Shown here: piece by piece, positions 32,373 through 43,513 of the stretch
Position numbering within the stretch: the first letter of the stretch is position 1
Layout: the number at the start of each line of letters is the position of its first letter
Source of the DNA: Porpolomopsis calyptriformis
Lineage: Eukaryota; Basidiomycota; Agaricomycetes; Agaricales; Hygrophoraceae
DNA: 64,000 bases
NCBI GenBank assembly: GCA_951640195.1
Contig: OX621165.1
Span: forward strand, 1,054,001 to 1,118,000
Reading direction: 5' to 3'
Notes under the pieces: model-generated
What the model was told of the DNA's origin: nothing
The model's input: the letters and a program-made list of their open reading frames with translations, nothing else
The model's database searches: none
Made by a program: the position numbers and the translations under genes

Positions 32373-34077
32373 ATGATCTCCACTCGCGTGCAACTAGTTC
32401 TGACGGCGTTGGTAGCATCCTTCACTACAGCAGGACTCTTTTCGGTTTACAATGCCTACGCGAAGGGGGGGCGGAAGAAAAACGAAGAAAATTTCCGTTT
32501 ACTTTCCCATCAAGAATTCAAACCTCTAGACGCGAAGCGGGAGGATGATAATGGTATCACAAATGATGACCGACCAAAGAAGGTGTTCAACGATAGAATT
32601 GGGTATGACGAGGAGTTGGTTAGGGAGCAGCTTGCGCGAAATTACGCCTTCTTTGGAGAGGGCGGAATGACAAAGGTTCGAGAAGGGTCAGTTGTCATTG
32701 TTGGATGTGGAGGAGTGGGCAGTTGGGCAGCGGTTATGCTCGTCAGATCGTACGTGGGTACTTTCTCACTTATATTTTTGATTGATTTTCATCATTGTTA
32801 CCTGGTTTTCTTAGTGGGATTTCGAAGATTAGGCTGGTGGATTTTGACTACGTCACACTCTCATCTTTGAACAGGCATGCCACGGCAACACTAAAAGACG
32901 TTGGCACGCCAAAGGTCACTTGTATCGAACGAGCGCTGAAAGAGATATCTAAGTGGGTTGAAGTAGATTCTCGGATAGACGTATGGCGGAAAGAGGACGG
33001 GGGAAAACTGCTAGAAGGAGCCCATTGGGTGGTTGGTGAGCGGGGCACCCTCTGATTGTTGCTTTGAGCCAACTTTTCCCCCGAAGATGCCATCGACAAC
33101 ATTACCACCAAGGTTGATCTACTCAAATATTGCTATGACCACAAACTAAAAGCAAGCATAATTTCGTGTCAACAATTCACAATCTTTCCTGACTCTTGTT
33201 CCTTGACCAGGTTTTCTCCTCTATGGGAGCTGGTGCTAAATGCGATCCCACAAGAATACAAATCAGCGATATCTCCTACACGATCTATGATCCTTTAGCG
33301 CGCTCTGTGCGGCAGCGACTTCGTCTGAAAGGAGTTTCAGGGGGAATCCCGGTAGTTTTCTCCACAGAAGTCCCCAACGATATTAAACTATTACCTCTGC
33401 CTGAAGAGGAATTTCAGAAGGGTAGCGTGAACGAACTTAGCGTGTTTGATGATTTTAGAGTGCGAATATTACCTGTATTGGGTATGTATCGTCTACATGG
33501 CTTTGTTGTCGTCAACTATGCATGTTGCTAAATATATTTAACAGGTCCTCTGCCTTCTTTATTCGGCCTCCACATTGCCACCTATATAATATGCGAGTTG
33601 GCTGGGAAACCAATTTTAAATCCATTGCCGATCAAACAGCGGAGGAAACTGTATGAACGCCTCCTTCGTGATCTTCTCAACCGAGAGTCAAAGCTTGCCG
33701 GTCAAACTATCAGGTACGTCTCTCTTGGAAGGTCCTCCATCTGACTTGCTTCATGTATCTCGGTCAGCAAACTTCCTATCGACGAGGATGATGTGATGCT
33801 ATTGTTCGAGGATCTATACCGTGGACGATCTGTCATCCCACCGCACAATGTTCCCTCTAGACCTGTCCTTGTGAGATGGGACCCAAAATACCCGCTTACT
33901 TTAGAAAATTGTGTTGTCATGGACCACAAGGAGGAGGAGAGACATGCCGAGGAATGCTATAGACAAGAAGGTAGTCGTAAAGCTCGGAGACCAGGAGACG
34001 TATGGGGAGAAGAAGTCGAGAAAATTGTAGAGAGGCGAGCCAGGGAGATTGTGAGGAACCGCGAGTGGGTTATGTGA
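32373..34077 (+). CDS. TCD1: tRNA threonylcarbamoyladenosine dehydratase (E1-like, mitochondrial outer membrane)
   Basis: ATP-dependent enzyme that cyclises t6A37 in tRNA; yeast Tcd1/Tcd2 sit in the mitochondrial outer membrane. The N-terminal hydrophobic segment VQLVLTALVASFTTAGLFS fits an anchor. Then come YDEELVREQLARNYAFFGEGGM, the Rossmann nucleotide loop VVIVGCGGVGSW, LVDFDYVTLSSLNRHA, VVDAIDNITTKVDLLKYC and VFSSMGAGAKCDPTRIQISDIS, which are signatures of this family. The conserved cysteine region of the family is present only as CDPTRIQ. About six introns; one has a GC donor (33152-33210). The Tcd1/Tcd2 choice cannot be made from sequence alone. Confidence 0.9.
33152..33210 (+). other. 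GC-AG intron
   Basis: The frame ..CTAAAA | GCAAGC .. GACCAG | GTTTTC joins KLK to VFSSMGAGAK, the expected conserved order. The 5' splice site reads GC instead of GT, with the strong GCAAG context of known GC-AG introns. Read-through would shift the frame, so splicing is needed. Confidence 0.8.
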
Positions 34078-34428
34078 TATTTCACTCATCTGATACACTG
34101 CATTTGGTTAACCATCAGACCGATCTGTGTTGCTGAGAATTCAGCCTTCCGATGTGATCGCTAGGACGGCCACTTTGAGTTATCAGATAACCTCATAAGG
34201 TGAGATACGTAAAGTCTGGCCCAAATGTTAGCATCGCTGACGGCAACTGAAGCTTGGCGCTCTGGTCTCCGCCCCCAAAGGACATGTGTTAGGCACAAGT
34301 AGGCATGCACTTAGACGTAAGCGGCGAGCTGCAGTGTACAAATTATATTGATGATAGCCGACGCCAAGGGGTCGTTGTATTTAAACCCGCAACTGAAGGA
34401 TTAGGGACCGCCCCACTATCAATTCAAT
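34078..34428. other. intergenic stretch
   Basis: Between the TCD gene and the methyltransferase, same strand. A TATA-like GTATTTAAAC lies near 34376, about 50 bp before the methyltransferase ATG. Nothing else noted. Confidence 0.45.
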
Positions 34429-35310
34429 ATGGTACAGCCCTACCTCCCAACCACCATCGAGGATTGGACTCGTTCCGACCACTACCATAACTCCTTCCTG
34501 ATCCACCAAGACGACGACCTGGAAAAGGCCCTCGAGAACAACAATAAGCACAATCTACCGAACATCGCCATCAGCCCTAGCCAGGGTAAATTTTTGAAAC
34601 TTATTGCGTTATCCATTGGAGCGAGAAGGATCTTGGAGGTCGGAACTTTGGGCGGGTAAGTCCTTGATTTCGGATTATTCCTCACCGCTAATTCCTTCCA
34701 TTCATACAGCTATTCAACGATATGGCTTGGTCAAGCATTGCCAGAGGACGGAGAGATGATTACTGCTGAATTGCTGCCTGCACACGCCGAGGTATGTATC
34801 AATTATTTATCACCAAAGGGTCTATCTTGAATTCGAAATTGGGTTACATACGTAGACCGCGCGAGAGAATATCGAGAAAGCCGGTTTGTCCTCAAAAATC
34901 AAAGTTATCGTTGGACCTGCCGCGGAGACACTAGCTAACCTGAATCCGTCGCGCCCATTTGATCTTGTATTCATCGACGCGGACAAACATCTCAATCCCA
35001 CGTATTTTAAGGAAGCGAAGCGTCTGGTGAGGGAAGGGGGAGTAATTGTACGTTGCAACCGGTCCCTATACGCCCGTGGTTCCCACGTTTCTGGGACAGC
35101 CACTTAATTTATTGGTTTATTTTTTTGCAGATTGTGGACAATGTGGTTCAGCATGGCCGCGTCAGTGATCCTTCCTATTCGGACGATGATGTTGAGGGTG
35201 TGCGGGCTCTCTTGAGCGCCATCAGCGTTGACAAGGAGGTCGATGCCGTTACTATCGGGACTGCGGGGGAGAAGGGGCAAGATGGCTTCCTGTATGCTAT
35301 CCGTCATTGA
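34429..35310 (+). CDS. SAM-dependent O-methyltransferase (caffeoyl-CoA/catechol type)
   Basis: About 235 residues; class I Rossmann methyltransferase. Start MVQPYLPTTIEDWTRSDHY. Seen: the glycine-rich SAM loop RRILEVGTLGGYSTIWL (spans the first intron), GEMITAELLPAHAE, the metal/substrate region LVFIDADKHLN, VREGGVIIVDNVVQHGRV (spans the third intron), and the C-terminus QDGFLYAIRH. Three short introns. The metal-binding Asp of LVFIDADK and the DN of IVDNV are conserved, so it should be active. Substrate unknown. Confidence 0.92.
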
Positions 35311-36490
35311 GGCACATTTCAATGTGATAGCGGATAAATTTCTACTAATAGACCATAAGAACATAGCAATTCCAGGTGAGTTGAAACACACTGCAGAATA
35401 ACTTCAATCCTCCCCTCGACGAGGCAAATACTACTCAGTGGACATACGAAGTATCTTCCGGATTCAGCCAAGTCCGCTGTCCCGTGAACCTTCATCGAAT
35501 GATATGGACTGTTATGGCAAACTTGTGGTGACACATCAACGCCTCCGCTTTGGCACACCCGCCAATCACTCAATTAACATTTCTGGCTAGACATTGTTGT
35601 TGCTCCTCCCACGGATGGATCCAGGAGAATGGATGCTTTGAGAACGGCGGAATGCGGGGGGCATCACTCCTCTGAGATCGTTAGAATGTTCCCAGCTATT
35701 TACTGAGCATCGCCGAGACACTCAGATGGTCAGGAAGTGCTGTACCCTGCAGAACCGTAAGTCTCGTTTATCTCTCAAGATCTCAAAACGGCCAGCTAGT
35801 TGATGTTCTCCAGCCCTAGTTATATTCGTTCCCCGCCTGACCGGAACAATTGCGGTTTATTTCGACAAGGAATGCTCTGTTACAGGGCTTTACTTCTCGG
35901 ACCTTCATAGCAGGCTCGTGGCATGCTTCACATTTAATTCTTTGTGTTTTGAAAGGGTCCTGCCGAGAACGTCCACAGTGGCACCTGCACTTGTGCATAC
36001 GCGCAAAGTGCATTCCTGTGTGTCTCTGTTTTTCTTTGTCCGCGTTCAGTCAAGTGAGCTTTATCTTCATTCATTCTGATTTCCGATGACTCCATGTTTC
36101 AACCTGGTTTAAATCTTGTTTGGTTCCGATTTTATCAAATCAAATCAACCTCCTCATTCTTGTTCTTATTTTGGCAGGCATCTCGCGTATTTGACCTGTG
36201 GCTTCTTCCATTTTTGTGCAACTTTTCCTAAAACTTTGCAGTCTGCAATCGGAATCAATGATCGGTGAGTCGTGGAGAAATCTCAAATTCTTCAGGCCAT
36301 GCTCATTTCACCACCACTCACCAATCTCCTGTGATTCCGGTGGCACTCGTCACGTGAAGAATACCGCTTGGACGTCTTTAAAAGTATGGGGGACAAAAAA
36401 CATCTCGATAACCCCCAGCTTTCTACCCCAATTCCAAGCTTTCAGCCCACCAACGCAGTTTCCCCCTTGGCAGAACTTTGATATCCAACC
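35311..36490. other. intergenic stretch of 1.2 kb
   Basis: No coding exon is convincing; frames at 35319-35573 and 35816-36013 (minus) have no family signal. A short ATCAAATCAAATCAA repeat is near 36134. It holds the 3' flank of the methyltransferase and the upstream region of the unknown gene at 36491. Confidence 0.5.
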
Positions 36491-37475
36491 ATGTCTTTTC
36501 CCAACGACCAATCCAGCCTCGTCCGTTTCGAAGACTTGCCTGTGGCCGCTCAGTCCCAATTCAGTGCCTTTTCACTGGCCCTGCGATTCTCAATTGGCTG
36601 TGGAACGCTTCCATTGCCACACCCGGCCATGACGGACTACTGGGCCGCCGTCCCAAACCGCCCCGCAGGGAGATCAAGGGTACCTATGAAAACGCCAAGT
36701 CTATATGCGACGACGTGGTTCCCATCTGTCCCCTTCCGAAACATTTACGTCAACTCGAGGTCGGCGTCGATGTTTGATTCAACCGTAGACAGCTCCTCCT
36801 CGTTTGGATACGATTTCCGAACTGTCTACCCCCTCACCCCTTCCGCTTCCATGGAACCCGCCTGCTGGCATCTTGTGAATGGATCTGGAATGACGGAACA
36901 GACTATTAGAATGGCCGCCATGGCCATGTTTCAGAGAGGCTGGTACCTCGTGAGTGCTATGTCCTGCGACACCTTTTCATGGTTTCGCTGACATTATAAG
37001 ATAGGAACGATCGTTAATGGCGCGAACATGCGCCATTTATACCCTTTTCAATATGGGTATCGTCACGACGTATGATCTCCGGCTATGTCTGGAGCTTCTC
37101 ATAACTGGCGCAGGCCACTACCTGCCGCTCCTCGCCATCTACGCCATCGTCACTCAGGCCAACTACAAGTTGTACAAGGCCCAGAGCCGCACAGTGATGT
37201 TGGACATTTTGAGACGGCTGTCCCAGATATACCCAGATACGACCTATTGTAACCGGGTCTTGTCGAAGGAAGTAAATCTGGCTGGGGTAGGTATCCTCCT
37301 TGATGACTCCACGCCACTGTCAACTAATCATTGCTTCGTTTTGCTACAGTGTACATTGGACACCATCAGAAGACGGCTGGCGGTGGCCAACCGCCTGGGA
37401 TTCGAGCTTCGAATTACGAGGAAGCTTGAAGCCCAAGGGAACGAGGGATCGTCGTCGACGACGTGTGAGTCTTGA
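36491..37475 (+). CDS. unknown protein, family member A (helical, MIF4G-like)
   Basis: Three exons: 36491-36949, about 37006-37287 and 37351-37475. The first ends GWYL; the second starts ERSLMARTC. Landmarks shared with the gene at 42516-43513: DYWAAVPNR (here) vs ELWAAVPNH, and in the second exon IYTLFNMGIVTTYDLRLCLE vs GTLFNIRVISVADIRLCLG. The latter has the look of a MIF4G-type helical repeat (a guess by pattern). The last exon (CTLDTIRRRLAVANRLGF) ends in a Ser-rich tail SSSTTCES. No catalytic motif is seen. The partner is in opposite orientation 5 kb away. Confidence 0.7.
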
Positions 37476-37896
37476 GCTGCTTGTCATGATTGTTATTTCT
37501 ATAGCTCACTTGCTTGTTGAAGAGGATTGTTATTATCCTGCCAACGGCCTTCGTTGGCCTTTCGACTGTATCCGATTGCCACCCCAAAAGGTGAGAATGC
37601 ATTTCGACGTGGCGCACCTTGTACATAGCCACCTGTAGGATATACTGTAGTCCAGTAGATGGGCTTTGGTGTACGTATGTATAATGTGTCAAAAAAACAT
37701 ATAATTAACTTATGAAAATAAGAACGAGAGCGTATTCAGTACCACCAGTAGAGAAAAAGGAAGGTTATAGAGATACACAGTCCATGCCCAAAAACCGTCT
37801 CGTCGGCTCTAACTACATAGTAAGGACAAACAAATAAGAGCCGACACGATACCATCAGCAAGAAAGATTACAAAGAGAGGGTTCTTATTCCATAAA
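37476..37896. other. intergenic stretch between convergent genes
   Basis: 3' flanks of the family A gene (plus) and the IML2 gene (minus). An alternative last exon for the A gene could reach about 37638, but its splice is not needed. Confidence 0.4.
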
Positions 37897-40647
37897 TTAC
37901 AGCCTTCTTTGATGCAATGCCTCCGCGGCAGCCTCCGTGCGCATGTGAAGTGCATTCTGATAGCGGCATAAGTGGTTCCGCAACATCACTCTTCAACAAA
38001 CCCAAAAAAAAATCTCACCTCCATGCTGTACTTCCCCTATCGATCGATCAGTGACATTACGAACCAGGTTAGGAAGGCACACCAGGGACATACCTTTTTC
38101 CCCGCCGCGCTAACCTCTAATGGCTTACCTAGATCAAACGCATGAAAATGAATGGTGTGCGCGAAATTTGTCAAGAAAATCAGCGACTGAACCTGAAAGG
38201 ACAAGTTGGAAATGTCTGCGAGCGTCTTCCTCGTCACCTTGACATGCTAACAACCGACCGAGCTCATAATCTTCAAGACAGTGCACGTCAGCAAAAGCAC
38301 GGCAGACGAGGAGAGGACCGACGCACGAGCGTGGTATACCAGATGATGATCGAGTTCGATATTGGGGCCGTGTTGGAACACCGACTCGAAAGCTTCCCTC
38401 GCCCGTGTCTTCGCCTCCTCGTGTGGTATGTTAAGAGGTTCATCAACGTCGATGATAGCATCCGGATCCTGAACACATTCTAAGCTATGCACAGACAGAC
38501 GTGAAAGGTCATAGACTTGCTGGATAGGCGATGTAACGCAAACAGACGCCAAGCAAAAAGTGGGCGAGGCAAATGTCGTCCCAGTAACCATGGCCTCCTT
38601 CGTAACGCGCTGGGTCGTCCTTGTGGGCATGGAGTTTACTCAATGCCTTCTCCACTTCCGGAAGCATCTTTGTAGTGATACTTGTTCTCGGTGCGTGTGC
38701 TATAGACAGGAAAAAGTAGCCAAATTCTAACGCCGGTAGGGTAAGGCGATTGCCTTGTTTCCGAAACTTGCGAGCTTTCCGGGCGACAAATTTCTAGGAT
38801 ACAGGAAGTTGCATGTACCGGAAGATAAACCAGAAGGTGTACTTACCTCAAGGGGAATCGACTTGCCTGCTATGCGTTGCCTGAGGTCAGGAACCTTACT
38901 CATGATTGTTTCAGCCTCCTTTCTTTGCTCGGGGCTTCCTAGTTCGATTAAACAAACAGCCGTGCCATATGAGTAGATCGCTTTCGACCACTAGCCGCAG
39001 CACACTGTTACACGATAGCGAAGGTAAGGATAAAGAGAGCGCACGGTTGCTTCAGTTTGAAGATCTCTCCAGCAAACGAGTGATGAAGAGATGTCCCACA
39101 GAGCCAAGTTCGCGATAGCAATCTCCCAGAATGATATATGATGCAGATTCCTGTACTGCTGTTGGACGGCAGTTGCTTTCGTATAATATTCAATTGCACT
39201 GAGTGGTTGGCTGCGAACGAGACTAAGCCGTCCGGCACCGAAAAGGAAGAATACACCTAGAATGACCATCTAGATGTGAACTTGGTTCACAGGTGGCAAC
39301 ACACCTTCTGGATATCGTTTAAGATTCCAGTCAAGAACTTTTTGGGCCATGGACAAGTCGACACCGTTGAATGTGAAGCTTGACAGGACCAAATGGAAGA
39401 TGAGAAGTGTCATGTCACAGAGCGATCGACGAACACCCTCTTCAGCTATAAATTTATCAGATGAGGAAGGTTGCGTTGGCCGAACACCCACTTACCAACT
39501 CCGATGGACGGTTCGGGCGAGTCGTTTGTCCATCCTCCAGCTTTAGCCAAGGCCTCGAGGCCAGCGTGGCGATCTCCGCGGTAACCAAACAGTTCCACGA
39601 TGGTGAGTAACTTCGTAGGCATTAAGCTGAGAATTAAATTTGACAATCCAACACCGAGGTAAACACCGGACCGAAAATGGTTGTCGATAGTCTTGTCTTC
39701 AGGGCCCTCACCACGCGCCTCGGCCTCCGCATCAACCACGTCAAGAAACTTGCCAAGGAGCCGGAAGATACTGATGGTAGTCCTCATATTCAGTCTGAAA
39801 TGTCTCATGAGATTGATTCCAATGGGAGAAGGGAGGCAGGATTCACGCTTCCTTAATAAAAGCCAGCCAGTCGCCCGAGTAGATGATCCCTAAAAGGGCC
39901 TGCCCGCGACTTACTATCAGGGGTTCACACCCGAAACAGCCGATGGGCCCACCTTCTCAAACAGGCTCTCAGCGTAGACGAGCTCGGCGTGACGCTCGAC
40001 CGCTGTCATCGTTTTGACGAAACCGACACCAGTGGTATTAAGCGAGCCAACGACGTACCCGGCAAGACGCGAGGTGAGGGAGGCTGCCGGTTTCCGATGT
40101 TGGCTCGCGATCGCATTGCCATGACGAGTATGGCTAATGGCATCCAGCAAGTCCTTGAAAGACGAGTAATGTAGGTTTGAAGACTTTCAAGTAGAATAGA
40201 AAACCCACGTCGTCCTCGAAAGACATGAGACCCTTAACGCATTGAATGAGGCCAAAGCCGGTTGCAAAATAGAGTCTCTCCCTACCCAAATCATGAACCA
40301 CACATAGAATGAATCAGCAACCCGAGGAAGCCTGAGTGAACACTGGTCCGGACCACACACTTTGCCGGATCATTGTTATGACAGTAGGCCTCGGATTCCA
40401 GCATATGGGACTCCAAGAATAGCTGCAAGGCATAGCTGACGCCGGGCAGGTCGTCCAGCGCATCCGTTGACGAATAAGGCTGGCGAACTAGGGGAGGCGA
40501 AGTGTACTTGCACAAAGGTGTCCGAGATGGTGTCGGGGTGGATGTGGAAGTAGGAGGGGTTGAGGACGAGCGAGTGCTGACATTGGATGAACCGTCATCG
40601 TCGGAGGCTAGGACATCTTTTGTACCTGGAACGACAAGGGTGCCCAT
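37897..40647 (-). CDS. IML2: TTC39 / IML2-type TPR protein (inclusion body clearance)
   Basis: Mitochondria- and lipid-associated TPR protein; yeast Iml2 helps clear protein inclusions. Start MGTLVVPGTKDVLAS; a Ser/Thr/Pro-rich N-terminus is followed by GVSYALQLFLESHMLESEAYC, ERLYFATGFGLIQCVKGLMSF and HAELVYAESLFEKALLGIIYSGDW, the TTC39 domain start. Then come FRSGVYLGVGLSNLILSLMP, LLTIVELFGYRGDRHAGLEAL, FNGVDLSMAQKVLDWNLKRYP and FLFGAGRLSLVRSQPLSAIEY. The last exons give YELGRLLACQGDEEDARRHF and NALHMRTEAAAEALHQRRL with the TAA at 37897-37899. About eleven introns, the first inside the Ser-rich part. Confidence 0.9.
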
Positions 40648-40752
40648 GGGGAAAATGAGCGGGGCGCAAGTTCAGTACGGTGTGAAGGAGAGAGACGGTC
40701 TCGGGCTCATTTATTTACGGTCCCGAATATAAATAAAGCAATCAAAGTCGAC

Positions 40753-40787
40753 CCTCTGAAAAATAATTGGCCTCTGAAAATAATTGG
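40753..40787. repeat. short tandem duplication
   Basis: CCTCTGAAAAATAATTGG (18 bp) is followed at once by a 17-bp copy with one A less. It lies between the IML2 start (40647, minus) and the stop of the P-loop gene (40851), so in the IML2 upstream region. Confidence 0.85.
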
Positions 40788-40850
40788 CAAGTCTAGATGA
40801 CCAGCATAGCTATTAAGATACAATAGATATCGTCCCATGAACCCGCCTAG

Positions 40851-42369
40851 TTACCTCACAAGTATCCCGAACCCCATGCCTACAACAAATCCGCCGACAA
40901 GCGCCAGGCCGACATGATACGCCTGCGGCTGCATCTTCCCCACCGTCTCCTCGAATGACCGTGCAATCCGCCCAGATAACGGACCGAACAGAGACAGCGA
41001 GAACACAAACAGCGACGGGATATGCAATGGGTCAAATTCCGCATTCCTCATCCAAACTGCGTATGCAGCACTGGCAGTTGTTCCTGGCACGTCGTGCGTA
41101 GTCACTGGGTCCTCCCGCAGTCGTTGCGCAACGTCCCGAGACAATCCAGCTTCCCATTCCGCTTCCCATTGTCTTTTGTCCCACCCCTTGTTATTATGGT
41201 TGATGCTGCTGTTAGCGCCGTCGCCGTGCTGCTGCTGCTGCCTCCGTTCATCTTCGTCATTTCGGCGCACAGAATGGATCTCGTTGACGGCTCGCTCGAC
41301 CTCACGCCAGCGGAGAAACCGGTCGGCTGCCTCGGAACGGAGGTTGGCCAGGGTTTCTGGAGAGCGGAAGAGACCGGTGCGGAGGGCTAGCGTAGATGTT
41401 GGGCGGAAAGATGAGAGTTTCTGCGATATACCGCTGGAGTAACGAGTGTGGGTTGACGAGCGAGGGAGGACGATGATGGGGATTTGAGGAGATAGATTGT
41501 CGATGATGAGTTGCTCCAGCGATGATATGGCTATCAAACGAGTCTTGGGGTGATTGATTTCTTAGATAGGAGAGGGTTGACTTACATGAGGGCAAAAGAA
41601 AAATGAGTGCGGTGTACAATGGGGTTGATGGAGACGACACCAGGTTAGCGAGGGTGGCAGAAGGTTGGCATCGAGGACTCAGGACTTCTAAGATAGAAGA
41701 AAAGGGGGATTGAATCAGCATGACTAGCGATTGGATGAGCTCCCGAGCCTGGGTTAAGGATGAGATGGGGAAAGGAAAACATCGAAAATATATACAACTC
41801 ACATCATCGCCATGTTCATAGCCAGGTAGCTCGATGATCTCCACATTCCGTGAAGGTTCGAACTTTTCCAATCCATGGCCGTCGCGATACTCAAGCCAAT
41901 CTGTAGACGCGCGCAGAAGTGCGCCGTGCTCGACCGCTTCCAGAGGGTCAACATCAACCACATCCTCATTGCCGTCGACCAGGAGTCCGGACACGAAGCT
42001 TTTGCCCGTTCCTTGGTTCCCTAGGACAAGTAGCCTGAGTTCGCCAAGCGTCTGGCCGTATGGGGTTGGACGGCGCAAAGCGGAGGGTAAGGTGAGGCTA
42101 GGAATGATCAAGCCTTGGGTTGAGTCACGAGCATGATCAGAAGGAGGATGAGAATGAGGAGGACTGGCAGCGGCCGATGAGAAGAAGAATGAAGACGAAA
42201 CGGATGGAAGAGATGAAGCGGAATCAGAAGATGGACTGTCTGGAGGAGAAGGAAGGGCGCTAGAACGAGGAGAGGACGACTGAGAGACTGCGTTTTGCAC
42301 TACTAACTCGTGGACGTTGGCATGATTCAAGGACCGGATGGTAGCAGAACTGTTACTGATAGAGTCCAT
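40851..42369 (-). CDS. P-loop GTPase-like protein with C-terminal membrane anchor
   Basis: Start MDSISNSSATIRSLNH; about 100 residues of Ser/Pro-rich disorder (SSPRSSALPSPPDSPSSDSA) before a P-loop domain: LRLLVLGNQGTGKSFVSG is a Walker A motif; NVEIIELPGYEHGDD sits where a Walker B/switch II would be. A later strand reads QIPIIVLPRSS, so there is no NKxD base-recognition motif. A charged linker (HSVRRNDEDERRQQQQ, CAG repeat coded) follows, then HVGLALVGGFVVGMGFGILVR, a likely tail anchor. Two introns. Fungus-specific to my knowledge; function unknown. Confidence 0.75.
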
Positions 42370-42423
42370 GTTTCACGACGCAGCAGCAGCCACGATTCTA
42401 CTTTTGGACACGCGCATCGTTGA

Positions 42424-42460
42424 ATAAATAAGCCGCAGATAAATAAGCCGCAGATAAATA
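42424..42460. repeat. 2.5 copies of a 15-bp tandem repeat
   Basis: ATAAATAAGCCGCAG at 42424-42438 and 42439-42453, then ATAAATA. It lies 55 bp upstream of the P-loop gene ATG (42369, minus) and just past the stop of the next gene (42516). Confidence 0.9.
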
Positions 42461-42515
42461 TGAATAAAGATTGGCTCCCTCGTCTCGTCTATGCTTTCGT
42501 CCAACAACCCTATAG

Positions 42516-43513
42516 CTACCGGTTTGCGCCTCGGAGCTTGTGGTAGTGGTTCTGGGCCAGCCAATGGCTGATCGTCTGCGCGAGGTTCTGTCGACGAGAT
42601 AATAAACATTCCGCAGTCAGAGAAACTGAAAAAATGCTCACCTTGACCGGCCAAAATCCTGGATAGTATGCCAGGAGCTCATTCGCCAAGTCTATAATAA
42701 ACTGTCCGCTTGGGAGTTGGCACAGTTTACGATTGGCGTGGAGAATGAGCGAATGGATCGCACATAGATAATCAAAATCATGAGCGTGCTCCTTGAGAGC
42801 TCCCAGGCACAGCCGAATATCCGCCACTGAGATGACGCGGATATTGAAAAGCGTCCCCACGAACCCCGCCAGGTTGATCCGCGCAAACATCGCGGATGGA
42901 AAACCCGCGGGCCGCTCCACTCCGCCCTACCAGACGTGACAACGTCAACGCAAAATAATAATAGAGGTCACGGTGTACTTACAACGTTCCACTCCTGCCG
43001 AAACCTATCCATGGCCATCAGCCGCACCACCGTCCTCATGTCCCGACGCTCTTGAGCTGCCATCGTTAGCCCCAAGGTCTGGATGACAAGTGCCGATGGA
43101 ATGGCCGAGAGGTGGTGTTGGAGGCCGCATGCGACCAAGAATTTTGCCAGTCTTACAACACCTTGGGCCCTGAGGATTCTCTCGGAAACTATCACCGTTT
43201 CCCAGATGGCGTCGGCGCTGACAGATAGTGGAACCAATCGGCCTTCGCTATTGGCCGGCTCTGCTCCCCCAGATGTGTCGTCCGTGGCAGCAGAGTAAAC
43301 TTGGGGGTCGGGGGTATCATCTTCCAGGGATCCCGCAAGGTGTAATTCGGGATCTTCTGCGAGGAGCGTTGATGGTACCCCGGAATGGTTTGGGACAGCC
43401 GCCCATAGCTCCGTGATGGTCTGGCCAGGGCAAGGGAGCCCCCCATGGCACGTCGAAAGTTCTTGCCTGAGCAAGCGGCGAGCGGAAGGGAGCTGGTTGG
43501 CAGATGGCATCAT
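42516..43513 (-). CDS. unknown protein, family member B (helical, MIF4G-like)
   Basis: Three exons. Start MMPSANQLPSARRLLRQ (ATG at 43513); a longer in-frame start at 43612 exists. The first exon has TITELWAAVPNHSG, an acidic linker (EDPELHLAGSLEDDTPDP) and helices up to RFRQEWNV. The second exon starts GGVERPAGFPSAMF and contains GTLFNIRVISVADIRLCLG and AIHSLILHANRKLC, matching the counterpart in gene A. The last exon is short: NLAQTISHWLAQNHYHKL, ending GANR. No active-site motif. The 147-bp spacer to the P-loop gene is short, so these two may be coordinated. Confidence 0.7.
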
